A stretch of DNA of 64,000 bases from Lepus europaeus (GCF_033115175.1 NC_084836.1:78148253-78212252), one strand, 5' to 3'; numbered from the stretch's first letter, positions 39,330 to 50,889 are shown. Notes: generated by a model not told the origin, from the letters alone. Numbers and translations are program-made.

Positions 39330-39645
39330 CGGGGGGCCGGTGCTGTGGCATAGCGGGTAAAGACAACGCCTGCAGTGCTGGCATCCCATATGGGCCCCGG
39401 TTTGAGCCCTGGCTGCTCCACTTCCAGTCCAGCTCTCTGCTAAGGCCTGGGAAAGCAGTAGAAGATGGTCCAGGTCCTTGGGCTCCTGCACCTGCGTGGG
39501 AGACCTGAAGAAGCTCCTGGCTTCGGATTGGCGCAGCTCCGGCCGTTGTGGCCAATTGGGGAGTGAACCAGCGGATGAAAGACCTCTCTCTCTCTCTCTC
39601 TCTGTGTAACTCTGACTTTAAAATAAATAAATGTTTTAAAAAACA
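39330..39645 (+). mobile_element. C-repeat SINE
   Basis: Head gggggccggtgctgtggcat to tail aaaataaataaatgtttta. Confidence 0.93.
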
Positions 39646-39967
39646 TACTTCAGGGATTGGCACACCAGGCCAGGTTCCAAGGTGGTAATTCCTTCAGGCT
39701 TGTTCAAAGAACCTCTGGGAAATCAGTGAGGATGAAAACATCGCATGCGCAATACAAAATCAGCAAAGGATGCCAACAGTCAGTTCACTGTGGGAGGTGA
39801 CACCAGCGGTGGAATTCTGGCGCGACAATAAACCACATGTACACGCCGCACTGACAAAATGTTACACCTGAGGTTTGATGCTGCAGAACTCTGTGGGAGA
39901 AATGCAGACTCAGGGACGATTTCATGAAAACAGTGAAAATATGTAAAATAATGTGGCCGTGTCTACC

Positions 39968-40103
39968 TGTAGACGCTACAAGAGGTTAAAGCCACCTCCT
40001 GCAATGCCAGCATCTCATAGGAGAGCCGGTTCCAGTCCTAATTGCTCCGCTGCTAATGTGCCTGGGAAAGCAGTGGGAGATGGCCCGAATACTCAGGAGA
40101 ACC
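39968..40103 (+). mobile_element. C-repeat SINE, 3'-truncated
   Basis: gaggttaaagccacctcctg to gggagatggcccgaatactc; it then stops abruptly at CpG-rich DNA. Confidence 0.75.
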
Positions 40104-40427
40104 CCCTCCCTCCCCGACTCCCACTGGACTCCCTGGACAGCGCAGGAGCGTCCCGGAACTGCAGGAGGGGGCCGAGCCGCCCCCCACCCGCCTACCACTA
40201 CCCGGGATGCGTCCCCTGCGGGAGCGCCTTCCACACCGGTCCTCATCTGCAGTGGGGCTGTGCGCCCTCTGCGGCGCGGCGGGGCCTCGTTGCCTACACC
40301 CGGTCCCGGCCGGCACCAGGGACCACGCGGCTGCCACAGACCCCCCCCCCCCCCCAGCCCCGGGTTCTGCTGGGACCCAGTGCCCAGCCTTGCGGGCCCG
40401 CCCTGGGCGCTCCCGTCCATATCTGAG
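40104..40427. other. CpG-rich segment between two SINE fragments
   Basis: About 320 bp with many CpG dinucleotides, a C-run (about 40,341-40,356) and no recognised coding capacity. It resembles a small CpG island but has no gene attached to it. Confidence 0.5.
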
Positions 40428-40640
40428 TGCCTGGTTCCAGGATTCCGGCCTCTTGCTAACGTGCAGGCTGGGAGGCAGCAGGTGACGCCCAAGCACTGGA
40501 GTCCCTGCCACCCACGTGGAACACGTGGAGTCCTGGGCTCCTAGCTCTGCCCTGGTCCCAGCCCTGGCTGTTGCAGGTACTTGGGTGAACGAGCCGAGCC
40601 AAGGGATGAAAAGCTCTCTCTCTCTGCCTCTCAAATAAAG
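40428..40640 (+). mobile_element. C-repeat SINE, 5'-truncated
   Basis: gtgcctggttccaggattcc to ctctgcctctcaaataaag. Confidence 0.75.
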
Positions 40641-41469
40641 CGAGAGCATCCGCCTTCCTGTTTCAGTTTTCATGTTCCTCCCCGAGGTCTCTGAGCACCG
40701 TGCTCCACCCAGGGTACTGCTGGGTTTGGGTTTGGTGGAGTGTGCTGAGGGGGCGTCTGGGAGAGGCAGCGGCTGGGGCCCGCATGGGGAGGAGGTGGAG
40801 TGACGTGGAGTCTCACAGCAGAGATAGATGAACAGTGAGCAATGCAGAGGGGCCGTTGTCAACGTCACCACGACCCTGACATTCCCGGAACTGCAGGCAG
40901 GCGGTCAGCTCCAAGCTCAGCCTGTGCACACCTGCTCCGGCAGATGTGCACGCCGGGGGTTGGAGGAGGTTCAGGAGGGCCCCTGTCCACAGCTTCTCTG
41001 GCCAATGTGGTTCTAAGACCCCCAGGAGTTCCTGTCAGGCTCCCTACCACCCTCCAGGTGGCAGGTGAGGGAGGTGGCGTCCCTGGGCTGGGGTGTGGAG
41101 CCCGGCAGCAGCCCGTGCCCACCCACTGCCCCTGCGTCTTTCTGTAGACAGTGTGTCCGAGGATCCTCACTGTGGAAACTCACATGTACGGCCATGCGCG
41201 ATTTTTATGCTCAAAGCAGCTTTGAATTCCATTTCCCAGTTTTGGAAGTGCTCTGCTTTGTGCTAGCGTCTCTGTGGAGCTGCCTGGCCCAGCTGGTCGG
41301 GCAGGAGTCGGACCTGCCTGGCTACTGTTTTGCCATGGCTCTGAAAGCACGTTGTCACGGGCAGGATAATGACATTGTCCTGACAGGTGCCTCGGCAGGT
41401 AACTGTCACCGTGTGAGCATCCCACAGCACCCTCACACACATGAGAAGGCTCCACTACCACTGGGGGAG

Positions 41470-41766
41470 ACTTTTTAGGATTTATTTACTAAAGGCAAAA
41501 TTAGAGAGAAGGAGAGGGAGATCTTCCATCTGCTGGTTCCCTCCCCCAAGTGGTTGCAACAGCTGGATCAGAGCAGTGTGAAGCCAGGAGCCAGGAGCTT
41601 CTTCTGGGTCTCCTACATGAGTGCAGGGGCCCAAGGACTCGGGCCATCTTCCACTGCTTTCCCAGGTGCATTAACAGGGAGCTGGCTCAGAAGTGGGGCA
41701 GCCAGGTGTCAAGCCTGCACTCATATGGGAACCTGTTGCTCAGGTCATAGCTTTAACCTGCCCAGG
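41470..41766 (-). mobile_element. C-repeat SINE (diverged)
   Basis: ttttaggatttatttactaa to catagctttaacctgcccag. Confidence 0.85.
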
Positions 41767-42924
41767 TGAGACCATATTATGGGGCCACTGTGTATGTTGT
41801 GATGTTGACCCGTAGTCACGTGGGGCCTGACTGTACTCACCTCGCCATCTCAGCCTTGTCTCCTGGTGGAATTAGGAGACCCTGAAGTGCCAGGGACACA
41901 CCTGAGCCTACTGTTTCCCAGTGTGCCGCAGTGGAGCCCCGGGTATTATAAGCCCACCGTCTGCCCACGCTGCACACCCTTGTCCTCGGGATTCTTTACA
42001 CCTACCCCGGGCTGATGATGGCACAAGATGGGGCTGACTCATAAACCTGGCTGCAAACCGATCTGGGGAGTCAACACGCCCCGGGGCAGGGGGCCACAGG
42101 AGGAGACCGCCATCTGGGACACCGCTCTATCACCACGCCGTTCCTTCCCACACTTTCCCATTGCAATATCCCAACTCCCACCCCCATGCCAAACCTCACT
42201 CTCTTCCCAAGGAAAACGGAACTGGGAGAGCTGCACATCACAAGCTCTCGTCCACTGTCAGAGAAAGCCGGGGCCTGCTACAAGGGGACTTCAGAACATT
42301 AACAGGAAAATGGAATCAGAAGCTAAGTTTTTCTCAGTGTAAAAATACTCTGAAGCCTATGCACACCACACCATGGTTTCTCACGACTCCCATTTTCCAG
42401 GAGCTTTCTGAAGTGCACTTGTTCAGGGCTTTCTCTTCCTCTACACGGGAGAAACAATCAGGGCTGGCTTCAGGGCCAGTCACGTGGCCTCTGATCCTGT
42501 AGTCCCCCATACTCAGGGATCTTCCTCTTAACACACATGCTCAGTCACCTCCTCTGCGCGCCATCCAATCGCCACTCCCCTGAAGCGAGCGGCTGAGCCT
42601 TTAGTCTTTCCCCTGCTGGACCCACTCACCCCGCAGTAAGGTGCTCCGCAGGCCCAGGCACCTGTCCAGGATCCCGGGGCCCTGTGCCGTGCACTAGCAC
42701 AAGGAGGGCCTTTGACAAGCGCCGTTGCTTGGCTCTGCCCTCAAAGACCTGGCTGCAGTGGGCCTGGCGCGTGGCAGGGCTGGGCGATGCTGCGTGAGCT
42801 GCAGCCTGGGGTCACTGTGTGCACCCGCCGTGCCGGGGCCAGGAGCTCAGGCCTCTGCCCACATCTAACCCTCCCCTCATCCCCCTCCCCTCGAAACTCA
42901 AACACATCAGGTAAAAGGAAAAGC

Positions 42925-43182
42925 AGCGACGTTTATATTACGCTGTCAGAACTTCCAGAGCTGGGTTCTCTACTGAGCAGGTAGAAAAATAGAAAAGTCT
43001 GCTAGGTTGAAAAGGCGACAAGGACAAGTGAGTCCCTGTCAGGAGAGCGGCTCCTGGGACTCGCGCGCGGTTCTGCCTCAGCGCAGGGCGCTCTGTGGAG
43101 TCTCTGCAGCCACAGAGGAGAACCTGGGGTCCCTGCCTCCCGAGATCTGTGCCTGGCGTCTCTCCCCACAGCCAGGGCGCCC
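42925..43182 (-). other. NXT1: NXT1 3' untranslated region (end approximate)
   Basis: About 260 bp from the stop to an AT-rich TATAAA/AATATA cluster on the minus strand (42932-42939). No canonical AATAAA is present nearby, so the end could lie further left. Confidence 0.45.
42934..42939 (-). terminator. NXT1: Possible variant poly(A) signal AATATA, NXT1
   Basis: Minus-strand AATATA overlapping TATAAA, about 245 bp beyond the NXT1 stop. These are known weak hexamer variants; the assignment rests on position only. Confidence 0.35.
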
Positions 43183-43605
43183 CTAGTTGGCCCAGTCCTG
43201 GAAGCGGAAGCAGTCACTGGCGATCTTCCACACGGTGTTGCTGGGCGAGGCCTGCGCGGTGAGGATGAAGTTCTGGTTGAAGTCCCGCTGTTTGTTGCCT
43301 TCGAACTTCACTGTCCCACAGATGACCACGAGCACTGTGGTCTGGCTCGGCGTGGCTTCGTCGTGCACAGGCTGGCAGTCCACCACACTGATCTGGAACT
43401 CACTGGAAGGCAGCATCTCAAAAAACTCACTCAGGGACTCGTGTCCCGAGACGGCGTTTCCATTCCACACCAGGGTGGCGGTGCCCATGTACAGGCGCGA
43501 GAGCAGTCGCCGCCGCTTGTCCATGGTGGTGTAGTAAACGTTGACGAACTCCTCGGCCGCCCGGCACGCCTGGTCCACGTAGGTCTTGAAGTCCACAGAC
43601 GCCAT
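43183..43605 (-). CDS. NXT1: NXT1 (p15), mRNA export cofactor, 140 residues, intronless coding region
   Basis: NXT1 folds as an NTF2-like domain and forms a heterodimer with the NTF2-like domain of NXF1/TAP. The pair carries mRNA through nuclear pores by binding FG nucleoporins. The frame starts [20 protein letters not shown] and contains [52 protein letters not shown] and the ending FRFQDWAN. It has the family's exact length of 140 residues, with TAG at 43183-43185. A splice acceptor (cccacag) lies at 43614-43620, eight bases before the ATG, so this is the second exon. Intact splice context, CpG promoter and synteny argue against a processed pseudogene. The last residue is Asn here, against Ser as I recall it in human. 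Confidence 0.98.
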   Translation of the reverse strand: MASVDFKTYVDQACRAAEEFVNVYYTTMDKRRRLLSRLYMGTATLVWNGNAVSGHESLSEFFEMLPSSEFQISVVDCQPVHDEATPSQTTVLVVICGTVKFEGNKQRDFNQNFILTAQASPSNTVWKIASDCFRFQDWAN

Positions 43606-44091
43606 CCCCGCTGCTGTGGGTGTGGGGTCCCGCCGGGGCGTCGTCTCGGACCGGAGAAGCCCAGGGCTGCGGGGCAGGGAGGGTGAAGAGAACACGTGTG
43701 AGTGCCCGAGTGCGTCCTGCTGACATCCCAGGGGCAAACCCGAGAAGCGGAGCAGAGGCAGCCACAGCCTCAGTGTGTCCACGGCGGGACAGGACCGTCA
43801 CCGCTGTGGCATCAGGTCAGCCGGGTAAATCAGGGCTCAGTCGACAAATCCCATTTTACAGGGCGCAGCGTGTCTGATGAGGGAAGTGCCGGGACACAGG
43901 TGTGAGTGCCCCTACAGAGAGTGGCAGCACCCTTCCTGGGCGTGGCCAGCAGCTGCAGGTGCACACGCCAGGGCACTTCGGGCTCAACCAAGGCCAAGCA
44001 CACAGGCAGGGTGCACTTGCAGCCGCTGAGTCTGAAAGGCCTTGTAAAGTGCCCCGCACCCCACCCCCCAGGAAGCAGAAGCCAGATTCTC

Positions 44092-44125
44092 ACACTTGAT
44101 CTTAGCCAAAAGGCCGAGAAGCAAT
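44092..44125 (-). pseudogene. 3'-truncated U2 snRNA retropseudogene (nucleotides 1-34)
   Basis: The minus strand reads ATTGCTTCTCGGCCTTTTGG then CTAAGATCAAGTGT, the first 34 nt of U2 snRNA with one mismatch (T for C at position 3). It is bounded by a perfect 12-bp direct repeat, gccagattctca, at 44081-44092 and 44126-44137. This is the form of LINE-mobilised, 3'-truncated snRNA pseudogenes. It lacks the U2 promoter elements and most of the RNA, so it is not functional. Confidence 0.9.
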
Positions 44126-44444
44126 GCCAGATTCTCAATAGGTTAAGATAACAAATGTCCAGAGGACAAGACCCAAATGGCAGCCACAATCCCCCAGGAC
44201 GAGGGGAGCTTAAGGGGCACAGAGCCAACTTGCGCAGGGCTGACACCCACCAGGGGAAACCCATGGGGCTGCAAGGCCACAACAGATGGGCTCTGCAAAG
44301 CTACATCTCCTTAAAAGAAAAATCCAAAGGCATAAATAACATTTGCTATTTCCAGGGAACAATCACAATTGTTATATTTTTTCATATGATTAAAAAAGTT
44401 TCACTTAAAACCCAACAGAGGACAATATTATTAAAATAGTGGAT

Positions 44445-44690
44445 TTCTTTTTTTTTTTTTTACATATATATTTATGTATTTGAAAGGCAGAGTTAGAGAG
44501 AGAGAGAGGTCTTCCAACCACTGGTTCACTCCCCAGATGGCCGCAGCTGTTAGGGCTAGGCCAAAGCCAGGAGCCTGGAGTTTCACCAGATTCTTCCACG
44601 TGGGTGCAGGGGCCCAGTGCTGTCTTCCGCTGCTTTCCCAGGCCATAGCAGAGAGCTGGACCGGAACCGCAGCAGCTGGGTCTCAAGCAG
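44445..44690 (-). mobile_element. C-repeat SINE in the NXT1 intron
   Basis: T-run, tatttgaaaggcagagttag, and body to gcagcagctgggtctcaa; the head is lost. Confidence 0.87.
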
Positions 44691-44796
44691 GCTGTCCTAA
44701 GGGCTGTCAGGGTCCCAGGTGCTGGGCCCCTCGATCGCCCCTCCCCCCCATCTCAAAGACCTTGCCTTAGAAACAAAAACAAAAACAAAATTTGGC

Positions 44797-45043
44797 TTTT
44801 TAAAAAGTCTATGTATTTACTCGCTTGACAGGCAGAGTGACGCAAGAGGTGGAGGAAGAGATCTTCCCCCAAATGTCACCAACACAGCCAGGGCTGGGCC
44901 AGGCCAAAGCCAGGAGGAGTCAAGAGCTCCACCCGGCTCCCCCACGTGGGTGGCAGGGGCCCGTGGACTCAACCCCAGGGACTCCAACATGGGCTGCGGG
45001 CGTCCCAAGCTGCGGTTTAATCCGAGGTACCACAGTGCCGGCC
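44797..45043 (-). mobile_element. C-repeat SINE in the NXT1 intron
   Basis: Diverged reversed copy from ttaaaaagtctatgtattta to gaggtaccacagtgccggcc. Confidence 0.85.
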
Positions 45044-45199
45044 TAACCCCCCTTGAAAAAATTCTCGGCTTCTGACATGGATGGAAGATTCCATCCAGGG
45101 TTGGGGGCTGACAAACGCGGTGGTCTGGCCCCCGGGAGGCCCCTGCCGGCTGCCTGAGCCTGGAGCCAGCCACTGCCCTCCCTGGGTGTCTCCACTCCC

Positions 45200-46760
45200 T
45201 CCATGGACTTCAGGGTTAAGCCCCGCCAAGCCCGCACTCGGACAACTCCGGCACCGCTGGCGCGGGCCTTCCTGGCGGCCGCCGGGCTGCACCTGCCGCC
45301 CGGCGCGCCCTGCAACCCTCCCCGCCCGGCGCGCCCGGCTCAGCCTGTCTGTCACGCCCCCACTTCTGTTCCAAGCCATCTCAGGCGCAAGCTAACGCCC
45401 TCCCCCGCGCAGCTACCAAGTCCGAGAGCGAGCGCGAGGGAGCGCGAGCGCACTGCCCACTCAGACCTGCCGGCCCCTGGCCTGGGACCTGCCGCTCCCC
45501 TCCCCGGACATCGGGTTCGCCGTCGCGCGTCCCGCACAGGCCACGGCCCGCAGCTGAACCGCATCGAAACCACGTGCGCAAATTTCCAACCCCGCGTCTT
45601 ACTCTTGACCACGGCGGGGGGGGGGGCGGGGGGAGGCGGCGAGGGCACGCACGTGGGCAGGGGTCTCGGGGTCCCCCGCGCAGGCTGTAGGGCCCTCGGA
45701 CTACCACGCAGGGCAGGCACTCACCTGTGAGGGCAGCGCCGGCCGCGGCGAGTCCGGTCCGGGAGTCCCCCGCGCGGTCGCGGCCTCGCGAAGGGAACCA
45801 GCCCCGGAAGGCCGCGCTGCGTACGCTGCACACTTCGGGAAGAGCCGTCCTTTCTCCCTTCCTTTTTCTTCTGAGAGGCTCCGCCCGCGTCGCCGGAGCC
45901 CCAGAGCCCATGGACGTTAGGGCGCCGTCCGCCGGTTCCCGCTCGAGGTCTGCGGTGTTCCGCGCAGGCGTGAGCGCCTCGGTCCCTCCCACTCCCGCCT
46001 CCCCTTGACAGGCAGCTAGATCCATCTGTAAGACGGCGAGCCTGAAGGCTGGCTCCGCCCAGGTGTGGCTCAAAAGAGCGGCGGTTTCCGGGAAAGGCGC
46101 CTTCCCAGAAGACCACGGCAAATTCGCGCTCGAATTTTCATTGGCCTAACCAAGTCCCAGACTCTGGCCCCCGCTGGTGAGATGCGACCTCTGATTGGGT
46201 TAAACCTCCAAGATCCCGCCTCCCGAGTTGCTCTCCATTGGTTGCGGCGAGAGGCGTGTCGGGAAAGATAGGGGAAGGGCGGTGGGCGGTGGCAAGATGC
46301 GTTCCTTCCACTTTCACCTGTAAAAGACTCGGGAAATGTCACGACTGGATGCGCTCTCGGGAAGCAGCAGCCGCCGATGTAGCCGATGCTGTCGATCAGA
46401 CGCAGCGTGTCCGTGGGGACGCCGGTGGAAGTCTACCTGGTGCAACACCTGAGCGGATCTATCCCGCCAGAGCTGACACCCTAACGCACACGCAGAGGGA
46501 GACCGGCTTCCGCCAAACGGAGACGAATCGAGGGTGGGGACGGAGGTGTGGCTGGGGCGGGAAGGTGGCAGGTGCGCCCAAGCCACGCGGTGGCACGGCG
46601 GCCTCCTGTGTCAGCGAACCGAGGGGCCCTGGGGAAGCCGCTGCCCCCAGCTCCGGCCGCCGCGAGCTTCGTGGGTGCGGCAGCTCAGTTCTGCGGCGTG
46701 GGAACCACGGCCCGGCTAACCCGGGGACCTGGGAAACTGGAACATGCGAATAGAAAAGCC
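45200..46760 (-). promoter_or_regulatory. NXT1: CpG island and promoter of NXT1
   Basis: A CpG-dense, TATA-less region. Three CCAAT boxes read on the minus strand (46140-46144, 46194-46198, 46237-46241), spaced about 54 and 43 bp, and an ETS core CCGGAAG (45804-45810) lie around the presumed start. This is a housekeeping-type promoter oriented towards NXT1. Confidence 0.8.
45725..45900 (-). other. NXT1: NXT1 non-coding first exon (5' end uncertain)
   Basis: A CTCACAG|gtgagt donor on the minus strand at 45725, inside a CpG island upstream of the NXT1 coding exon. The exon probably extends somewhere between 45,800 and 46,100; the start site cannot be read from sequence. Confidence 0.6.
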
Positions 46761-46913
46761 CACAGCTGCCTCCTCCCGTTCTGAGAGGCTCTTTCCTTGC
46801 AAAGCCGGGCAGAGCCCTTAACCCGTGGCTTGGCTGCGGCGCGTGGAGTTTAATCTGCTCTTTGCTTGTGTTCCCGAGACAACCCTTGCTGTCACATTTC
46901 AGGACTTGTTCTC

Positions 46914-47195
46914 ATTTTGAGAGAGAGAGAGGAGAGCGTGTGCGCCCATCCTCTGGTTCACTCCCCAGATGCCCACAACATCTGGAGCAGGCTCTCCAGC
47001 AGATGCACGGCTGCAGGAAATGGGGTGAGGGATGTCCCCAGAGGAGCCCGGGACTCCACCCAGGTCTCCCACGTCGGTGCCAGGGGCCCAATAACTTCGG
47101 CCATCGCTTCTGCCTTGCAGGGTTAGCAGGAGGCTGGAGGCTGGAGCCAGGGCGTGGACCCAGGCAGTTAACTGCTAGGCTAAAGGCCCATCGCT
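46914..47195 (-). mobile_element. Old C-repeat SINE
   Basis: ttttgagagagagagaggag, ccaggtctcccacgtcggtg and gcagttaactgctaggctaa; strongly diverged. Confidence 0.7.
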
Positions 47196-47330
47196 TCTGG
47201 GCTATTTCTTGCGGCCACCTCTCGCTTCATACAGTGGGTGAAAATGTGGGTTATTGAAAATAAGTTGGAGGCAGAGTAGAGAGGGTGAGTGAGTCTCCTC
47301 GGAGTAGTGGTCCTTTTAAAATGAGTTTTT

Positions 47331-47576
47331 AGGGGATGGTGTTGTGGCTCAGGGGTTAAGCTGCCGACTGCAGCGCTGGCTCACACCACCCCCCACCCCC
47401 CATAGGCGATAAAGCAGCATAAACGGTCCATCCCACGGTGGCAGGCCTGGAAGAAGCTCCTGGCTCCGGGGACTCAGCCTGGCTGTTGCAGCCATCTGGG
47501 GAGTGAACCAGAGGATGGAAAATCTCTCTCTCTGTAACTTTGACTTTCAAATAAATCTTATAATAAAAAAATAAAA
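47331..47576 (+). mobile_element. C-repeat SINE with internal deletion
   Basis: gggatggtgttgtggctcag to tttcaaataaatcttataat; part of the body is missing. Confidence 0.85.
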
Positions 47577-48799
47577 GTTGGGCACAAACAAAGTTACTTG
47601 CAAATTAACTAATGTGGCTTAGATGACTGTGGCCAGTGCGTTAGCCTCTCTGTAGAATGGGGCCATCCTAATATCCACGGGCTCAGGCTGATGTGAGGAG
47701 GGAGGGGAAGTGGTGCCAAGAGCTTTGCACGAGGCCCAGCACAGAGCAGAATGGTGGGGTGACATTTGGCATCAATAGCAGCTTCCGTGTTTGCCAGCAA
47801 CCCCCACCCCCCCAACCCTCATGATGGGCTTACAACCTGCGATAGGCACATTGACAAATTGGTAGGATTTGTCACCAGCCTACATGGGCGACGTTCTGAA
47901 GATGAGCCTGGCTTACACAACCAGGGAGCCTGCGGTCCCCTGTGCCCCATGGAACCCGTCCAGGGAGGAAAAGGCACATCTGTCGTGTGTACAGAGTCCC
48001 TGGCAGCGCTGCACACAGACCTGACTTAAGAACCGTTAAGTCTGTAAACACAGCATGGCTCTTCCCTCCAGCCCCCGCCCCCGCCACTGTCAGTGTTGCT
48101 CTCTGGGGCAGGCTGATGGCAGCGTTTGGTTGCTGTGCGAGGCTGTGTGTGTGACTTGGAGCCATTGATGTGCAGTAGCAGCTGAGCAGCCCTGCCTCCG
48201 ATGCGCTGCCACCAAGAACCTGTCTTGTCCTGTCTCTGCCTTGGCAGGCTCATCTGTGCTCCTGCGGCTGCATCGGGGCGAGCTGAGGCTGTTTCGGGGA
48301 GGGGCATCGGTCAGAGGCCTGCATTTTGGGGATGCCCTGGAAGCCATGGAGAAAGTCATTCTATTGGGTCTGAAAGGGGTTTTATGGGCACTTAAAGAGT
48401 TGCCAGCAGGTGCGGGAAAGGTGGCTCCTGGGGCCTAGGAATAAGAACTTGGCAGCAGGTGCTTCTGGGGCTGTGGTGGACAGGGTTTGCAGCCCTGGGA
48501 TTTTCTGCAGAAGGCAGAGTCCCAGGAGAGAGAGTGGGATTGGCCCAACCAGTTGGAGCCATGCACCTACTGGAGAAGCCTGCTAGACAGTTCTACTGAG
48601 ACCATGTTTCCCAAAGGAATGGGATGAGGGCTCTCCCCAGAGGAAGGGGGGATGGATTCTGGGAAGGTGGGAGGAGTCGAGGCCCATGAGCTTAGGAGCT
48701 GAGGTGTGGCCATGAACACAGACAGAACAGCATGAAGCAGGGTAGGGCTGGGCCCATGTCACCACGGGCCGCAGCTGGGAGGAGACAGCTGGAGTAAGA

Positions 48800-49070
48800 C
48801 ATGTGCACACACACACACGTGCACACTCAGATGTATATCATACAGTCATGTGCATACTCATACACATATGCACATCAACATGTGTATACCCGAGTGTATA
48901 CACTCATACACATACACACATATACACAAATGCACACACACGCACTCATGCACACACATGCTCACAATGACATACGCATGCACACATGCATTCAAGCACA
49001 CACATGCTTACACATACATACATGCACTCAGGCACATGCTTATGCGTGCACACACAAATGCACATGCTGA
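48800..49070. repeat. CA-rich simple-repeat tract
   Basis: Imperfect CACACA/CACATG/ATACAC repeats over about 270 bp. The His/Thr-rich open frames through it are a by-product of composition. A SINE begins at its right end. Confidence 0.85.
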
Positions 49071-49398
49071 GGGACTGGCACTGTGGCGTAGTGGGTTAAC
49101 ACCCTAGCCTGAAGCTCCAGCATCCCATATGGGCGCTGGTTTGAGACTCGGCTGCTCCACTTCCGATCCAGCTCTCTGTTGTGGCCTGGGAAAGCAGTAG
49201 AAGATGGCCCAAGTCCTTGGGGCCTGGCACCATGTGGGAGACCCGGAAGAAGCTCCTGGCTTTGGATTGGCGCAGCTCTGGCCATTGGGGCCATCTTGGG
49301 AGTGAACCATCGGATGGAAGACCCCTCTCTCTCTCTACCTCTCCTCTCTCTGTGTAACTCTGACTTTCAAATAAATAAATAAATCTTTTTAAAAAAAC
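49071..49398 (+). mobile_element. C-repeat SINE
   Basis: gggactggcactgtggcgta to aaataaataaataaatcttt, directly after the CA tract. Confidence 0.93.
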
Positions 49399-50341
49399 TA
49401 TTTTGCTAAAGCTTGCCTTTCTACTCCCTCCCCCCATCAGAAGGGGGTGTTGAGGCCCCTCCCCTTGGAGCAGGCAGGCCTAGGTGACTGCACACAGAGT
49501 TCAGAGGCCCAGGTGCTGGCGTCCCAGCTGGGGTCGGGCCCTGAAAGGGGAGGCAGCCTGTGCTGCCCTGTTGCTCTGTGTGTCCCTGAAACTGAGCACC
49601 GTGCTGAGAGTAGACCCCTGCACAGGCCTGGACATGCGTGGGTGGAATGGAGGCCCCCAGCCCTTACCCCCAGCTGAGCCATGCCCGGGTCGGCCTGTGC
49701 CCAGTGCCCACGTGGAGTGAGTGAACCACCGTGGAAACGGACCCTCCAGCCCCAGCTGGCAGACTGGAGGCTACCCTGCCGGACCCAGCCCAGGCTGCAG
49801 ATTTGTGAGCAAGAGAAACAACGGAGTTGCTGTTCCAAGAGAGCGCCACACGAGGGAGCTCTCGCCTTTGCAAGAGAGAGCAGCTCTGTTGGCATCACAG
49901 ACAGGATCTGAGTAGGCAGCCTCTCTGGCCAAGGGCCTGAGTGCTCCAGCCCTAGACCAAGTGACTGAAGACAGGCAACCTACGGACACGCGCGTTAGTA
50001 CCACTGTTATGGGCTGGGTTTGGGTCTAAGCTAATTTTCCAGGTTCTTGCCTTTTACTTAGAGAAGATTTCCAAATACAGGCCCAAACACGGCATGCAGT
50101 AGGACAACCTTTATTTACAAATTCTTTCTCCCTTTCCGTAGAGTCCTGCACCTGTCTCATTCTCTTTTCATTTTTGTGGGACACAAACTACCCAGAAGCT
50201 GTGACAGTGTGGGCTGCTGTGAATTTTTATCACACTTGGTGTATCAGGGTCCCCAGGGAGGCAGAGCCAATAGTATGTTGGACACACACACCCCTATATA
50301 TGACAGAAGACTTCAAAAAGAAATTCCAAAAATTTCTTGGA

Positions 50342-50670
50342 GGGTCCGGTGCTGTGGCACAGCAGGTTAAAGACCCAGCCTGCAGCACTGGCATCCCACA
50401 TGGACGCCAGTTAGAGTCCAGGCTGTTCCACTTCTGATCCAGCTCCCTGCTAATGCACCTGGGGAAGAATTGGAAGATGGCCCAAGTGCTTGGACTCCTG
50501 TACCCATGTGGGAGACCTGGAAGAAGCTCCTGGCTCCTAGCTTCAGCCTGGCCCAGCCCTAGTCATTGCAGCCATTTTTAGGGAGTGAACGAGCTGATGG
50601 AAGACCTCTTTCTCTGTCTCTCCCTCTCTCTGTAACACTGCCTTCCAAATAATAAAAAAATAAATCTTAA
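50342..50670 (+). mobile_element. C-repeat SINE
   Basis: gggtccggtgctgtggcaca to aataaaaaaataaatcttaa. Confidence 0.92.
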
Positions 50671-50889
50671 GTTCCTTGGAAGCTAGAAGATAAATTTATT
50701 TTGCTGTGAAGATTTTGAAATGAATGCATTTTTTTTATAACTTGCATTTTTCATGGATTTTAGAAAAACCTTTCATATGTGTGGCTTTCAATATTTTTTC
50801 CCCATCCAAACAAAATAATCATAAGATTGCAAGTACCCTTGTAGATTTAGGAAGAGATGTATCACCTATATTATGTATTATCCAAGGAG

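Larger units (their letters stand above)
33880..42920. other. Intergenic region between the GZF1 promoter and the NXT1 3' end
   Basis: Nine kilobases without a supported gene. It holds C-repeat SINEs (33,960-35,358; 36,232-36,819; 37,770-38,010; 38,591-38,963; 39,330-40,640; 41,470-41,766), an old L1 piece (about 38,040-38,480), a CpG-rich segment (40,104-40,427) and unassigned sequence, notably 35,360-36,230 and 41,770-42,920. Confidence 0.7.
43614..45724 (-). other. NXT1: NXT1 intron
   Basis: A 2.1-kb intron between the acceptor at 43614 and a CTCACAG|gtgagt donor at 45725 (minus strand). It holds a U2 snRNA retrocopy fragment (44,092-44,125), two minus-strand C-repeats, and GC-rich island sequence at its 5' end. 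Confidence 0.75.

Noticed and set aside
43183-43605. NXT1 as a processed retrocopy
   Set aside because: Although the coding region has no intron, there is a proper acceptor, a CpG promoter with CCAAT boxes, conserved synteny with GZF1 and NAPB, and no A-tail or target duplication. The functional gene has this structure in other mammals.
45381-46121. 246-codon minus-strand frame upstream of NXT1
   Set aside because: CpG-island composition; overlaps the presumed NXT1 first exon and its donor; no recognisable protein.
48801-49107. His/Thr-rich frames
   Set aside because: They are simply CA/ACATG repeats translated.
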